Counted from the stretch's first letter, positions 8,712 through 15,427 are shown. The stretch is 28,959 bases of DNA from DATDUW01 sp035290185 (GCA_035290185.1 DATDUW010000005.1:1-28959), one strand, 5' to 3'. Notes: generated by a model from the letters alone, not told the origin. Program-made: numbers and translations.

Positions 8712-9020
8712 ATGCTTAGCATTCGTCTTGCTCGCGTCGGAAAGCGTGGACAGCCGACGTTCCGTTTCGTCCTTATGGATCGCCGTCGAGATCCCTGGGG
8801 AAGGGCCTTAGAAATATTGGGTCATCGCAATCCGCGCAGCAAAGAGACCGTTTTAAACACAGAACGCATCAAACACTGGCTTTCCCAAGGTGCTCAGGCC
8901 ACGGCCACGGTTTGGAACATCTTTGTCGATCAAAAGATCGTCGAAGGAAAGAAACAGACCGTGACACGTTTGACGAAAAAGCGCCGGGAAACGATTGCCA
9001 AGGCAGAAAAAAGTAAATAA
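8712..9020 (+). CDS. rpsP: 30S ribosomal protein S16
   Basis: S16 is a small-subunit protein that binds 16S rRNA early in assembly. The 102-residue product starts with the family pattern MLSIRLARVGKRGQPTFR and has the RRRDPWGRALEILGHRNP block followed by the RIKHWLSQGAQAT helix. It ends in a short Lys-rich tail, typical of S16. It is transcribed alone from its own promoter and ends at a terminator hairpin. In many bacteria rpsP leads an operon with a KH protein, rimM and trmD. Here the KH gene and trmD lie immediately downstream on the opposite strand, and rimM is absent from the window. Confidence 0.97.
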   Translation: MLSIRLARVGKRGQPTFRFVLMDRRRDPWGRALEILGHRNPRSKETVLNTERIKHWLSQGAQATATVWNIFVDQKIVEGKKQTVTRLTKKRRETIAKAEKSK

Positions 9021-9032
9021 GAAAAGAAAAAT

Positions 9033-9070
9033 CGTCGGTTCAAGGAGCCGGCGGTTTTTGATTTTTTTGA
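9033..9070 (+). terminator. Intrinsic terminator of rpsP, overlapping the trmD 3' end
   Basis: A 6-bp stem CGTCGG/CCGGCG (one G-T pair) with a 9-nt loop is followed by a T-rich run. The hairpin lies over the stop and last codons of the convergent trmD, so the Pro/Lys-rich tail of TrmD is encoded by the complement of the terminator. Confidence 0.65.
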
Positions 9071-9735
9071 CTTTGTCGTTCGCTTTGTTCCTCGCGCCAG
9101 GTCTCAATCTGTGCGTGGTTGCCGGAGAGAAGAACAGACGGGACGCGCCAGCGCTTATAGATTTCGGGTTTCGTATAATGGGGATACTCAAGCACGCCGG
9201 CCCGTGTATTTGATTCTTCCACAAGCGAGGCTTTTTTTCCGAGGACACCCGGGAGAAGCCGGGCGACGGCATCGATTATAACCAGGGCCGGAAGTTCTCC
9301 GCCTGTCAGGACATAAGGGCCGATGGAAAGAGCTTCATCTGCAAGGTGTTCTTCCACGCGGGCATCCACTCCCTCGTAGCGTCCGCACAGGAAGATGAGC
9401 TGATCGTACCGTGCGAGGCGTCGCGCGTCCCGTTGGGTGAAGATCGGACCGCTTGCCGACGTGAGAATAACACGCGAACGAATTCCTTTTTTCTTGAGGG
9501 AACGGATGGCCCGATCAAACGGTTCCACTTTCATAATCATGCCTGGGCCCCCGCCATACGGCGTATCGTCCACGGTTCGGTGGCGGTCGTCCGTCCATTG
9601 TCGAAGATCGTGGGCACGGATGTGGAGAAGATTTTTTTGTTGGGCGCGCCCCAGGATAGAGGCGTTGGCGTAAGGTTCGACCGCTTGGGGGAAGATAGTG
9701 ATGATTTCGAAAGCACGTTGTTTGATACGGGACAT
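9040..9735 (-). CDS. trmD: tRNA (guanine-N1)-methyltransferase
   Basis: TrmD methylates G37 next to the anticodon of a subset of tRNAs with S-adenosylmethionine, which prevents +1 frameshifting. It is a SPOUT-class enzyme with a trefoil knot and works as a dimer. The 231-residue product shows the signature blocks: FEIITIFPQAVEPY at the start, DDTPYGGGPGMIMK, LCGRYEGVDARVEEH, SIGPYVLTGGELPALVI, and LEYPHYTKPEIYKRW with LLSGNHAQI. The ATG at 9735 fits the family start; an in-frame TTG at 9762 would add nine residues. No Shine-Dalgarno sequence is visible for either. It lies downstream of khpA with a terminator between them, so read-through or a weak promoter of its own is needed. Confidence 0.95.
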   Translation of the reverse strand: MSRIKQRAFEIITIFPQAVEPYANASILGRAQQKNLLHIRAHDLRQWTDDRHRTVDDTPYGGGPGMIMKVEPFDRAIRSLKKKGIRSRVILTSASGPIFTQRDARRLARYDQLIFLCGRYEGVDARVEEHLADEALSIGPYVLTGGELPALVIIDAVARLLPGVLGKKASLVEESNTRAGVLEYPHYTKPEIYKRWRVPSVLLSGNHAQIETWREEQSERQSQKNQKPPAP

Positions 9736-9784
9736 AGACACATCGACAAAGGTATGCACCAAAGGAGAAAATTCTAAAAAAAAG

Positions 9785-9822
9785 AAAAGCCGTGGCCCTA
9801 CGGTACCACGGTTTTCTTTTTT
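9785..9822 (-). terminator. Bidirectional-looking intrinsic terminator after khpA
   Basis: CCGTGG (9790-9795) and CCACGG (9806-9811) form a stem flanked by A-rich and T-rich runs on both sides. It can therefore end transcription on either strand. On the minus strand it lies directly after the khpA stop and before trmD. Confidence 0.75.
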
Positions 9823-9827
9823 GTCGA

Positions 9828-10160
9828 CTAGATGCCGAGATCATCTACACTTGCGTCTGCTGGTGCAAGATTTTCTTCGGTGGTTGCTTGCTGTGCACGC
9901 CGGTGGGCCGAACCTTCTGGCTCATAGATTTTGAGGTTGACGCGCGCATTGCGCTTGGCCCCGACAATTTTGAGCAGCGTCCGCAAGGCGCGGGCCGTCT
10001 GCCCTTGGCGTCCGATCACGTACCGCAAGTCATCCTGGTTAATGAAGAGGGTAATGAGGACTCCGCGTTCATCGACGGTGCGTTCTGTCCGCACGTCGTC
10101 TGGATGGTTGACCAGATGGCGGACAACGAATTCAACGAAGGCTTGATCGATTTCTGCCAT
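9828..10160 (-). CDS. khpA: KH-domain RNA-binding protein, KhpA family
   Basis: This small RNA-binding protein of the KhpA (YlqC) family acts in cytoplasmic RNA metabolism, often together with KhpB/EloR. The 110-residue product carries one type II KH domain. The GxxG RNA-contacting loop is GRQG (50-53) in the context YVIGRQGQTARAL, followed by the expected ALRTLLKIVGA helix. The last 30 residues are an Ala/Glu-rich tail beyond the usual size of about 75-80. In many bacteria khpA lies between rpsP and rimM-trmD; here it is separated from rpsP by inversion but still sits next to trmD. It has a strong promoter about 100 bp upstream, so the leader is about 100 nt long, one of the longest in the window. 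No Shine-Dalgarno sequence is seen. Confidence 0.9.
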   Translation of the reverse strand: MAEIDQAFVEFVVRHLVNHPDDVRTERTVDERGVLITLFINQDDLRYVIGRQGQTARALRTLLKIVGAKRNARVNLKIYEPEGSAHRRAQQATTEENLAPADASVDDLGI

Positions 10161-10265
10161 AGTCGTCGTCGGTTCATGCTTTACGAATAGGTCTTCCGTT
10201 CGCTGCTGCCTGTCGACCTCTTCCGCTCTGTGCGGTGCAGACGAGCTCTGACGAACTTAGAAAGA

Positions 10266-10294
10266 AGAATACCTTAAAAATTCTCCTTTGTCAA
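10266..10294 (-). promoter_or_regulatory. Sigma-70 promoter of khpA
   Basis: On the minus strand TTGACA (10289-10294), a 17-bp spacer and TATTCT (10266-10271). The perfect -35 box and ideal spacing make this one of the best promoters here. It is back to back with the promoter at 10325-10353. Confidence 0.75.
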
Positions 10295-10324
10295 AAAAAA
10301 GAAAAAGGTGGGCTGGCGGGCGGG

Positions 10325-10353
10325 TTGACCCAAGCAGAGGATCGAGATAAGAT
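10325..10353 (+). promoter_or_regulatory. Sigma-70 promoter of the DHH phosphoesterase gene
   Basis: TTGACC (10325-10330), a 17-bp spacer and TAAGAT (10348-10353). The predicted start near 10360 leaves a leader of only about 9 nt before the ATG at 10369, so the message would be almost leaderless. Confidence 0.75.
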
Positions 10354-10368
10354 GTTTTCCTTCTCTTT

Positions 10369-11394
10369 ATGGGTTATCTCCACACGCAGGTCATGAAACG
10401 CCTGCAACTTGCGCGACACCCGCTCCTCATTGCGGACTACCGGATTGACGGCGACTGTCTCGGATCTTCTCTGGCTCTCGCGGATTATCTCAAACAGATC
10501 GGCTCGCGTCCGTGCGTATTTGTTTCAGGTCCGATTCCAGAAAAGTACCGCTTTCTCCCCTTAAGTGAAACGTGTGTCTTTGATCCGGATATCCTGACTG
10601 ATTCTACGATTGATTTGGCCGTAGCTCTTGATTGTTCGGATGCTTCCTATGTGCAGAGCGTTTTGCGTAGTGTCCCGCAACGTCCGTTTCTTATTAATAT
10701 CGACCACCATGCGACGAATCCTCTTTATGGCGACCTGAACATGGTGGATCCGGAGGCCCCCGGGGTCTGCGAAATCGTTCATCAGCTCTTTACCGATGCC
10801 CGCATTCTTCCAAGTCCCGAAGTTGCTACCTGCCTTTTCTGTGGCATTGCTTTTGATACCACGGCTTTTTTTAATGAGATGACGAACCATCGAGCGTTTC
10901 TCGCAGCTTCAGAACTTATTCGTCGTGGCGCCCGCGTCCGCGACATTATCCGGATGCTTTTTTGTCACCGGTCTTTGGAAGCGCTTAAAGTCTGGGGGTT
11001 AGCGCTGGAGCGTTTGCGACAGCATCCCACGTTGGGTATTGTTTCAACGTGCCTGTGTCGGCGTGAACTGGAAGAATATGGCGTTGTAGACGACGACGTA
11101 GATGGGCTATCCAATTTTTTGAACATGGTTTTGGGCGTGGATACGCTCGTTGTCCTGCGCGAAACCGCGGAGGGGGGGGTTAAAGCCAGTCTGCGCACGC
11201 GCACACACGATGTTGCCTCACTCGCGCGTTCCGTTGGGGGCGGTGGTCATGTTCGGGCCGCGGGTTTCTCCCTGCCGCGATCGAGGCTCGTCTGTCCCGA
11301 AAACGGGTTGTGGCGGATCGAGGCTGCGGATAAGGCGACGTCTTTGGAAGTTTCATCCCCGTGCTATACTGAGGGAAATTCTCTTAAAAGTTGA
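10369..11394 (+). CDS. DHH/DHHA1 family phosphoesterase (NrnA-like)
   Basis: Members of this family use Mn2+ to degrade short oligonucleotides and, in NrnA, pAp. The 341-residue product has the DHH domain, with RIDGDCLGSSLAL (motif I, about 25-37), ALDCSDA (motif II Asp88), NIDHHATN (Asp112-His113-His114) and FDTTAFF. The DHHA1 substrate-binding domain follows, with GGGGHVRAAGF near residue 290. Relative to NrnA motif I (HxxPDxDALGS), the leading metal-binding His appears to be replaced by Asp23. Activity is therefore plausible but the metal site is altered. It could be an NrnA-type nano-RNase or a lineage-specific relative; it is too short and lacks the OB domain for RecJ. clpP starts 3 bp after its stop, although clpP also has its own promoter. 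Confidence 0.88.
   Translation: MGYLHTQVMKRLQLARHPLLIADYRIDGDCLGSSLALADYLKQIGSRPCVFVSGPIPEKYRFLPLSETCVFDPDILTDSTIDLAVALDCSDASYVQSVLRSVPQRPFLINIDHHATNPLYGDLNMVDPEAPGVCEIVHQLFTDARILPSPEVATCLFCGIAFDTTAFFNEMTNHRAFLAASELIRRGARVRDIIRMLFCHRSLEALKVWGLALERLRQHPTLGIVSTCLCRRELEEYGVVDDDVDGLSNFLNMVLGVDTLVVLRETAEGGVKASLRTRTHDVASLARSVGGGGHVRAAGFSLPRSRLVCPENGLWRIEAADKATSLEVSSPCYTEGNSLKS
11343..11370 (+). promoter_or_regulatory. TG-extended promoter of clpP inside the end of the DHH gene
   Basis: TTTGGA (11343-11348), a 16-bp spacer and TATACT (11365-11370), preceded by an extended TGC. The predicted start near 11377 gives a leader of about 21 nt. Confidence 0.5.
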
Positions 11395-11397
11395 TCT

Positions 11398-12042
11398 ATG
11401 AATTCATTAATACCCCCCCGCGCTCAATTGCTCGTTCCAACCGTCATCGAAAAAACCCATTACGGCGAACGCGCCTACGATATTTATTCGCGGCTTCTTA
11501 AGGATCGTATTATTTTTCTTGGAACAGAAATCGACGACACGGTGGCCAACATTGTCATTGCCCAACTGTTGTTTCTCGAAAGTCAGGACAAGACAAAAGA
11601 CATTCGACTTTACATCAATTCTCCAGGAGGTTCGGTTACGGCCGGGCTGGCTATCTACGACGCCATGCAGTACGTCAAGCCGAATGTTTCCACCATTTGT
11701 GTGGGTTTGGCCGCTTCCATGGCAGCTGTTTTGCTTGCTGCCGGCGCTCCCAGAAAACGTTTTGCTCTGCCTAATTCCGAGATTATGATCCATCAGGTTT
11801 TGGGCGGGGTTCAGGGCCAGGCGACCGATATCAAGATTCACGCGGAGCGTATTCTCAAGATGAAGGATCGGTTGAATGACATCCTTTCCGGACACACAGG
11901 ACAACCGAAAGAGAGGGTGGAGCGCGACACAGATCGCGACTATTTCCTTGATCCGAAAGACGCGGTTTCCTATGGATTGATCGATCAGGTGATTCCGTCC
12001 TCCGGAGAGGGTGTCACGGCTCCATCCGGCCAGGTTCGTTGA
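11398..12042 (+). CDS. clpP: ATP-dependent Clp protease proteolytic subunit
   Basis: ClpP is the tetradecameric serine peptidase that degrades proteins unfolded by ClpX or ClpA/C in the cytoplasm. The 214-residue product has the canonical triad: Ser107 in GLAASMAAVLL, His132 in IMIHQVLGG and an Asp in DRDYFLDPKDA (Asp181 is the likely one). The handle-helix region YINSPGGSVTAGLAIYDAM and the hydrophobic-pocket segments are typical. The N-terminus LVPTVIEKTHYGERAYDIYSRL matches the family, so little or no propeptide is expected. It begins 3 bp after the DHH gene, with a promoter inside that gene. No Shine-Dalgarno sequence is seen. Its stop codon overlaps the -35 box of the rpmF promoter. No clpX is in the window. 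Confidence 0.97.
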   Translation: MNSLIPPRAQLLVPTVIEKTHYGERAYDIYSRLLKDRIIFLGTEIDDTVANIVIAQLLFLESQDKTKDIRLYINSPGGSVTAGLAIYDAMQYVKPNVSTICVGLAASMAAVLLAAGAPRKRFALPNSEIMIHQVLGGVQGQATDIKIHAERILKMKDRLNDILSGHTGQPKERVERDTDRDYFLDPKDAVSYGLIDQVIPSSGEGVTAPSGQVR

Positions 12043-12067
12043 CGGATGCACGGTTTTCCGGTACCTT
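12039..12067 (+). promoter_or_regulatory. Sigma-70 promoter of rpmF-nusB-rnc
   Basis: TTGACG (12039-12044) overlaps the clpP stop codon. After a 17-bp spacer comes TACCTT (12062-12067). The predicted start near 12074 gives a leader of about 41 nt for rpmF. Confidence 0.6.
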
Positions 12068-12114
12068 CTCTTTTGAGAAATTCCTCTCATTTGTTTTTTT
12101 ATCGATCTGTCATT

Positions 12115-12360
12115 ATGGGTCTTCCCGGCCATCGTCGAACAAGCTCTGACAAGCGCCGACGGTCAGCACATTTCGGCCTGAAAAAGGTCGCCCTTTCCGT
12201 TTGTTCTCAGTGTCGTGAAGCTGTTCGTCCGCACGAAGCTTGCCGAAGTTGCGGTTTCTACCGCGGCAATTCCGTCGTGGATCGTTCCCGATCAACCAAA
12301 CGCCTGCTTAAGCGCGTCGCACCGGCGGCCGCAAAACAAGAAGCAAAGAAAAAAGAATAG
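12115..12360 (+). CDS. rpmF: 50S ribosomal protein L32
   Basis: L32 is a small zinc-ribbon protein of the large ribosomal subunit. The 81-residue product begins MGLPGHRRTSSDKRRRSAHF, which corresponds to the family N-terminus (usually M-A-V-P-K-x-K-x-S-x-x-R-R-x-x-R). It contains the Cys4 zinc ribbon CSQC...CRSCGFYRG. An upstream in-frame ATG at 12046 would add 23 residues unlike L32, so 12115 is preferred. The basic Ala/Lys-rich C-terminal tail extends beyond the usual 57-60 residues. It is first in an apparent rpmF-nusB-rnc operon, with 12 bp to nusB. Confidence 0.93.
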   Translation: MGLPGHRRTSSDKRRRSAHFGLKKVALSVCSQCREAVRPHEACRSCGFYRGNSVVDRSRSTKRLLKRVAPAAAKQEAKKKE

Positions 12361-12372
12361 GTTCCTTATCGT

Positions 12373-12900
12373 ATGTCAAACCGTCACCTTGCCCGCACGA
12401 TTGCCATGCAGTCGATTTACCAATGGGATTTTCACGGTCGGGATGACGCAAGGATGGAAGAATTCATTGCCTTTAACCAGCGGGAATTTGCTCCGCATTT
12501 TGAAGATGGCGGCTACGTTCGCGAAACAGTGGAAGGCATCCTGAAACACCGAGATGAAATTGATGGGCTCATTTCTCGTTTTGCTCCGAACTGGCCGATG
12601 GAGAGTATGGCTTCGCTTGACCGTAGTATCCTGCGGCTGGGGACATATGAATTGAAATTCGTCGAAGGTATACCATCCAAGGTAGCCATTAATGAGGCGA
12701 TCGAATTGGCAAAGGGATTTGGGGGGGAGGCTTCCGGGCGGTTCGTCAATGGCGTCTTAGGGGCCGTCTATAAGGACATGGTAGATCACGGACAAACTAA
12801 GGAGGCCGACGAGGAACCTCAAAAAAAACAAGAAAAGAACGCCACTGAAACGGAAGGGGAATCAGTGGTAAAAATTCCGTCCGCCACGGCGATGGAATGA
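12373..12900 (+). CDS. nusB: Transcription antitermination protein NusB
   Basis: NusB binds boxA RNA together with S10 (NusE) and supports rRNA transcription antitermination. The 175-residue product is all-helical. It has the typical N-terminal block RHLARTIAMQSIYQWDF, the central LDRSILRLGTYELKF motif, and KVAINEAIELAKGFGGEASGRFVNGVLGAV, which marks the family. The last 35 or so residues (from about 140) are an extra acidic Lys/Glu/Gln-rich tail that NusB usually lacks. The gene lies 12 bp after rpmF, and its stop overlaps the start of rnc by 4 bases (ATGA), so the two are likely translationally coupled. Confidence 0.95.
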   Translation: MSNRHLARTIAMQSIYQWDFHGRDDARMEEFIAFNQREFAPHFEDGGYVRETVEGILKHRDEIDGLISRFAPNWPMESMASLDRSILRLGTYELKFVEGIPSKVAINEAIELAKGFGGEASGRFVNGVLGAVYKDMVDHGQTKEADEEPQKKQEKNATETEGESVVKIPSATAME

Positions 12901-13595
12901 TTTGTATGGCAGAATTTGAAACACTTGAACAAACGTTGGGTGTAACGTTTCGCAACAAAGATACGCTGCGCCAAGCGTTGGTTCACCGATCTTATCTAAA
13001 TGAACATCCCGATTTTTCGCTCGGACATAACGAACGGTTAGAATTTTTGGGTGATGCTGTTTTGGAACTAGTCGTAACGGAGTTTTTGTTCCTGCATTAC
13101 GAAAATCCAGAGGGGGAACTTACAAATTGGCGAGCCGCGCTCGTGAATGCAGACACCCTTGCCGACATCTGCACGACCATGGGTGTGGAACCTTACCTTT
13201 TTCTTTCCCGCGGGGAGGCCAAAGATAAGCAGACGAAGGCGCGATGGTATATTCTTGCCAATGCTTTTGAAGCCATCATCGGGGCCATTTATCTTGATCA
13301 GGGATGGGAAGCGGCCAAGGAGTTTATTACAGGTCACGTGCTTTCCAAACTTTCGGAAATTCTAAAGCATCAGTTGTATTTGGATCCCAAGAGTCGATTT
13401 CAGGAGGCTTCCCAGGAAAAGTACGGCGTTACGCCTTCCTATCGGGTCTTGTCCGAAGAAGGACCGGACCACGCAAAGCAGTTTGAAATCGGTATCTATG
13501 TCGGCAAGGATTTGATCGCGACCGGAACAGGAACCTCCAAGCACGAGGCTCAGGTGAGCGCCGCTACACAGGCCTTACAGAAAATGAATTGGTAG
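12897..13595 (+). CDS. rnc: Ribonuclease III
   Basis: RNase III cleaves double-stranded RNA and matures rRNA precursors, working as a dimer. The 232-residue product has the endonuclease domain with signature NERLEFLGDAVLEL (Glu46, Glu49, Asp53) and a second helix ILANAFEAIIGAIYLD. It ends with a double-stranded RNA-binding domain (about 163-232; SRFQEASQEKYGVTPSY and SKHEAQVSAATQAL). The second metal-site Asp (Asp114 in E. coli, in the A-D-x-x-E context) is Asn122 here, while the catalytic Glu125 is kept. The ATG at 12897 overlaps the nusB stop; Met4 (12906) is an alternative start. It is last in the rpmF-nusB-rnc operon. Confidence 0.95.
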   Translation: MICMAEFETLEQTLGVTFRNKDTLRQALVHRSYLNEHPDFSLGHNERLEFLGDAVLELVVTEFLFLHYENPEGELTNWRAALVNADTLADICTTMGVEPYLFLSRGEAKDKQTKARWYILANAFEAIIGAIYLDQGWEAAKEFITGHVLSKLSEILKHQLYLDPKSRFQEASQEKYGVTPSYRVLSEEGPDHAKQFEIGIYVGKDLIATGTGTSKHEAQVSAATQALQKMNW

Positions 13596-13731
13596 GAAAA
13601 ATTGGATTAAAATGGTTGCGTGCGTCAGAGGGGAGAGATAGAAGCAAAATTTTTCCAATTTAAATTGAGAGAGTTGCTCTTTGTTGAATCGCCCAATGAG
13701 ACAGGCGAGGATTTTGATTATTGGGATAAAT

Positions 13732-14385
13732 ATGTCTAAAAGAAAATCTGACAATGACCTCGTGGTTTTTCAAACTAAAACTGGTGCTTTGCAGCTCCGG
13801 CAGGATACATCTACTGAAACGATTTGGGCTACCCAAGCACAAATTGTTCAGTTATTTGCCGTCGATCAGTCCGTTGTTTCCCGACATATAAAAAAAATTT
13901 TTGAAGACAGGGAAGTGAATAAAAAAAGCACTATGCAAAAAATGCATATTGCAAATTCTGACAAACCGATCATTTTTTATTCTTTAGATCTTATTTTGGC
14001 CGTTGGATACCGTACAAATTCATCCAAAGCCATCCTTTTTCGCCAATGGGCCACTGACATTCTTAAAACGCATGTCTTTCAAGGATATACTATCAACAAA
14101 TCGCGCGTCAGCAAAAACTACAGGGCATTTATGGAAGCAGTGCAGAAAGTTACGGCCCTTCTACCCAAAGGTTCTGAATTCGATCCCGAAGATATTCTCA
14201 TATTGGTGAAGCTTTTTGCTGATAAGTGGTTTTCTCTTAATGCCTACGACAGGGGTGAGTTGAGAGTGAGGGGCAGAACGAAGAGACAGGTTGTTTTAAC
14301 AGCTGAAAAACTCGCGCGGGTTTTGGAAATGCTTAAGGTCGAGCTTGCCAAGAAAGGCGAAGCAACGAAACTTTGCACAAAGTGA
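13732..14385 (+). CDS. RhuM-family protein, probably truncated before a Fic domain
   Basis: This is a 217-residue RhuM/virulence-type protein. It has an N-terminal helix-turn-helix-like part (IWATQAQIVQLFAVDQSVVSRHIKKIF) followed by the family block LILAVGYRTNSSKAILFRQWATDILK. RhuM proteins are often found in accessory regions; their molecular role is unclear. Some family members continue after a segment like this one (ILVKLFADKWFSLNAYDRGEL) into a Fic/Doc domain with an HPFxDGNKRSG motif. That motif is absent here in all three frames, and the ORF stops after GEATKLCTK. In the +2 frame the sequence continues as NFAQSDPKEKGK, possibly the frameshifted family continuation. The gene is visibly more A/T-rich than its neighbours. 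The start at 13732 is preferred over a TTG at 13681. Confidence 0.75.
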   Translation: MSKRKSDNDLVVFQTKTGALQLRQDTSTETIWATQAQIVQLFAVDQSVVSRHIKKIFEDREVNKKSTMQKMHIANSDKPIIFYSLDLILAVGYRTNSSKAILFRQWATDILKTHVFQGYTINKSRVSKNYRAFMEAVQKVTALLPKGSEFDPEDILILVKLFADKWFSLNAYDRGELRVRGRTKRQVVLTAEKLARVLEMLKVELAKKGEATKLCTK

Positions 14386-14443
14386 TCCAAAAGAAAAAGG
14401 AAAGATGATCGGTTTAGTTTTGCTGCTGTTGAGATCGTAACGA

Positions 14444-14480
14444 AAATCCGCTGATTCTTTGTGGATCAGCGGATTTTTTT
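14444..14480. terminator. Strong bidirectional intrinsic terminator
   Basis: A 12-bp perfect stem, AAATCCGCTGAT (14444-14455) paired with ATCAGCGGATTT (14465-14476), has a 9-nt loop and a T run. With its A-rich left flank it can also serve the convergent gene ending at 14495. Confidence 0.9.
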
Positions 14481-14494
14481 GGACGGATGGTTGA

Positions 14495-15112
14495 TTATTT
14501 TGGAACCGAAGAGAGGTTGTTGCGGTAGCTTTCAACCATGGTCTTTGCGTCCTGCTCGCTCGAGAAGAGATAGAGGCCAGGCTTATAAAAGTCTGCGGCC
14601 CGGCCGTCGGAGGTCGTTCCTTTGCGAGAGGCCTGTTTGAGAAAAAAACGCGTGTTTTCTGTTCCGCTTGGGATTTTGAAAATGCCATAGCTGACAACCC
14701 AGGTGTTGTCCGTGGTCCCCGTGTGGCGCATGGATTGGCCCTGGAGATAAGTCAGAATTTTTCCGTTCTTGTCCAGGAAATAACCATAGACATACGGAAG
14801 TCCGGAAATGGTATTGGTTCGAAGTTTTTCCGCACGGGTATAGGAGATGAGGAGAGCATACTTTCCGTCATTTCCCTTCACGTTGGCTTCCTGTCGGAAT
14901 AAGGCTGAGGCTGTGGAACAGTTTGAGGAAGAAGAACAGGGGAGGTCGTTCTGGCTCAGACGAAGAATAGTGTCATGAATAGCTGAAGCAGGCCCGGAGG
15001 CAATCCATCGGTTGGAGGAAATAAGGTTGGAATCTGCGGCCAGTCCGATGATCGGTCCGGCAAGCAGGCCGAGGCCGAGCAGGGCCATAAAAAAGCGCGA
15101 GGAAAGAGACAT
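14495..15112 (-). CDS. Secreted hypothetical protein
   Basis: This 205-residue protein starts with a clear signal peptide: MSLSSRFFMALLGLGLLAG... with a likely cleavage site after the LAA at about 24-26. It is therefore exported, and nothing indicates a lipobox or a second membrane segment. The mature part has a short Cys-Ser4-Asn-Cys segment (about 58-64) that could form a small disulphide loop. A beta-rich body follows, with paired aromatic strands (KYALLISYTRAE, LPYVYGYFLDKNGKILTYL), and a C-terminal GLYLFSSEQDAKTM segment. That last segment faintly resembles ABM/YdhR-like ferredoxin-fold proteins, but I would not assign a function. It is downstream of tRNA-Arg on the same strand and shares a bidirectional terminator with the RhuM gene. 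Confidence 0.8.
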   Translation of the reverse strand: MSLSSRFFMALLGLGLLAGPIIGLAADSNLISSNRWIASGPASAIHDTILRLSQNDLPCSSSSNCSTASALFRQEANVKGNDGKYALLISYTRAEKLRTNTISGLPYVYGYFLDKNGKILTYLQGQSMRHTGTTDNTWVVSYGIFKIPSGTENTRFFLKQASRKGTTSDGRAADFYKPGLYLFSSEQDAKTMVESYRNNLSSVPK

Positions 15113-15172
15113 AGGATAAAGAGTCAGAAGTTACGTTAAGGAAAACGTCGAAACGGCCCGATTATTACATTC

Positions 15173-15247
15173 TGGTGCGCCTGGGGGGAATCGAACCCTC
15201 ATCACCGGTTCCGAAGACCGGCACTCTATCCGTTGAGCTACAGGCGC
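15173..15247 (-). tRNA. tRNA-Arg (anticodon UCG)
   Basis: A cloverleaf can be drawn: acceptor GCGCCTG/CAGGCGC, D arm GCTC-AACGGAT-AGAG, anticodon stem CCGGT/ACCGG with loop CTTCGGA (anticodon UCG, reading CGA), T loop TTCGATT, and an encoded ACCA end. The T stem has one A-C mismatch. Discriminator A73 and the UCG anticodon fit arginine. Confidence 0.95.
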
Positions 15248-15261
15248 ATAATCTGGCGCAA

Positions 15262-15290
15262 ATTGTAACGGAATTCTTGACGAGAGTCAA
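15262..15290 (-). promoter_or_regulatory. Promoter of tRNA-Arg, interleaved with the tRNA-Lys promoter
   Basis: On the minus strand TTGACT (15285-15290), a 17-bp spacer and TACAAT (15262-15267). Its spacer contains the -35 box of the plus-strand tRNA-Lys promoter. Confidence 0.8.
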
Positions 15291-15305
15291 TACATTCCCT
15301 ATTAT
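15277..15305 (+). promoter_or_regulatory. Promoter of tRNA-Lys, interleaved with the tRNA-Arg promoter
   Basis: TTGACG (15277-15282), a 17-bp spacer and TATTAT (15300-15305), 15 bp before the mature tRNA 5' end. Its spacer contains the -35 box of the opposing tRNA-Arg promoter. Confidence 0.85.
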
Positions 15306-15320
15306 AAACGACGTCTTTTT

Positions 15321-15395
15321 GCGCGCATAGCTCAGCGGTAGAGCAGGTGGCTCTTAACCACTTGGTCGGGGGTTCAAATCCCTCTGCGCGCACCA
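15321..15395 (+). tRNA. tRNA-Lys (anticodon CUU)
   Basis: A complete cloverleaf is visible: acceptor GCGCGCA/TGCGCGC, D arm GCTC-AGCGGTA-GAGC, anticodon stem GGTGG/CCACT with loop CTCTTAA (anticodon CUU, reading AAG), T arm with TTCAAAT loop, and an encoded ACCA end. The lipoprotein gene starts 33 nt downstream on the same strand. Confidence 0.96.
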
Positions 15396-15427
15396 GAAAG
15401 GGTAGAGAAATTTTTTGAGGAAATTTT

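Noticed and set aside
9346..9777. Plus-strand frame of 143 residues over trmD
   Set aside because: It lies entirely antisense to trmD, whose family motifs are intact.
13595..13660. Possible terminator after rnc (inverted repeat GGAAAAATT/AATTTTTCC, 44 nt apart)
   Set aside because: The loop is too long and there is no T run after the stem; it is likely a chance pairing of A/T-rich sequence.
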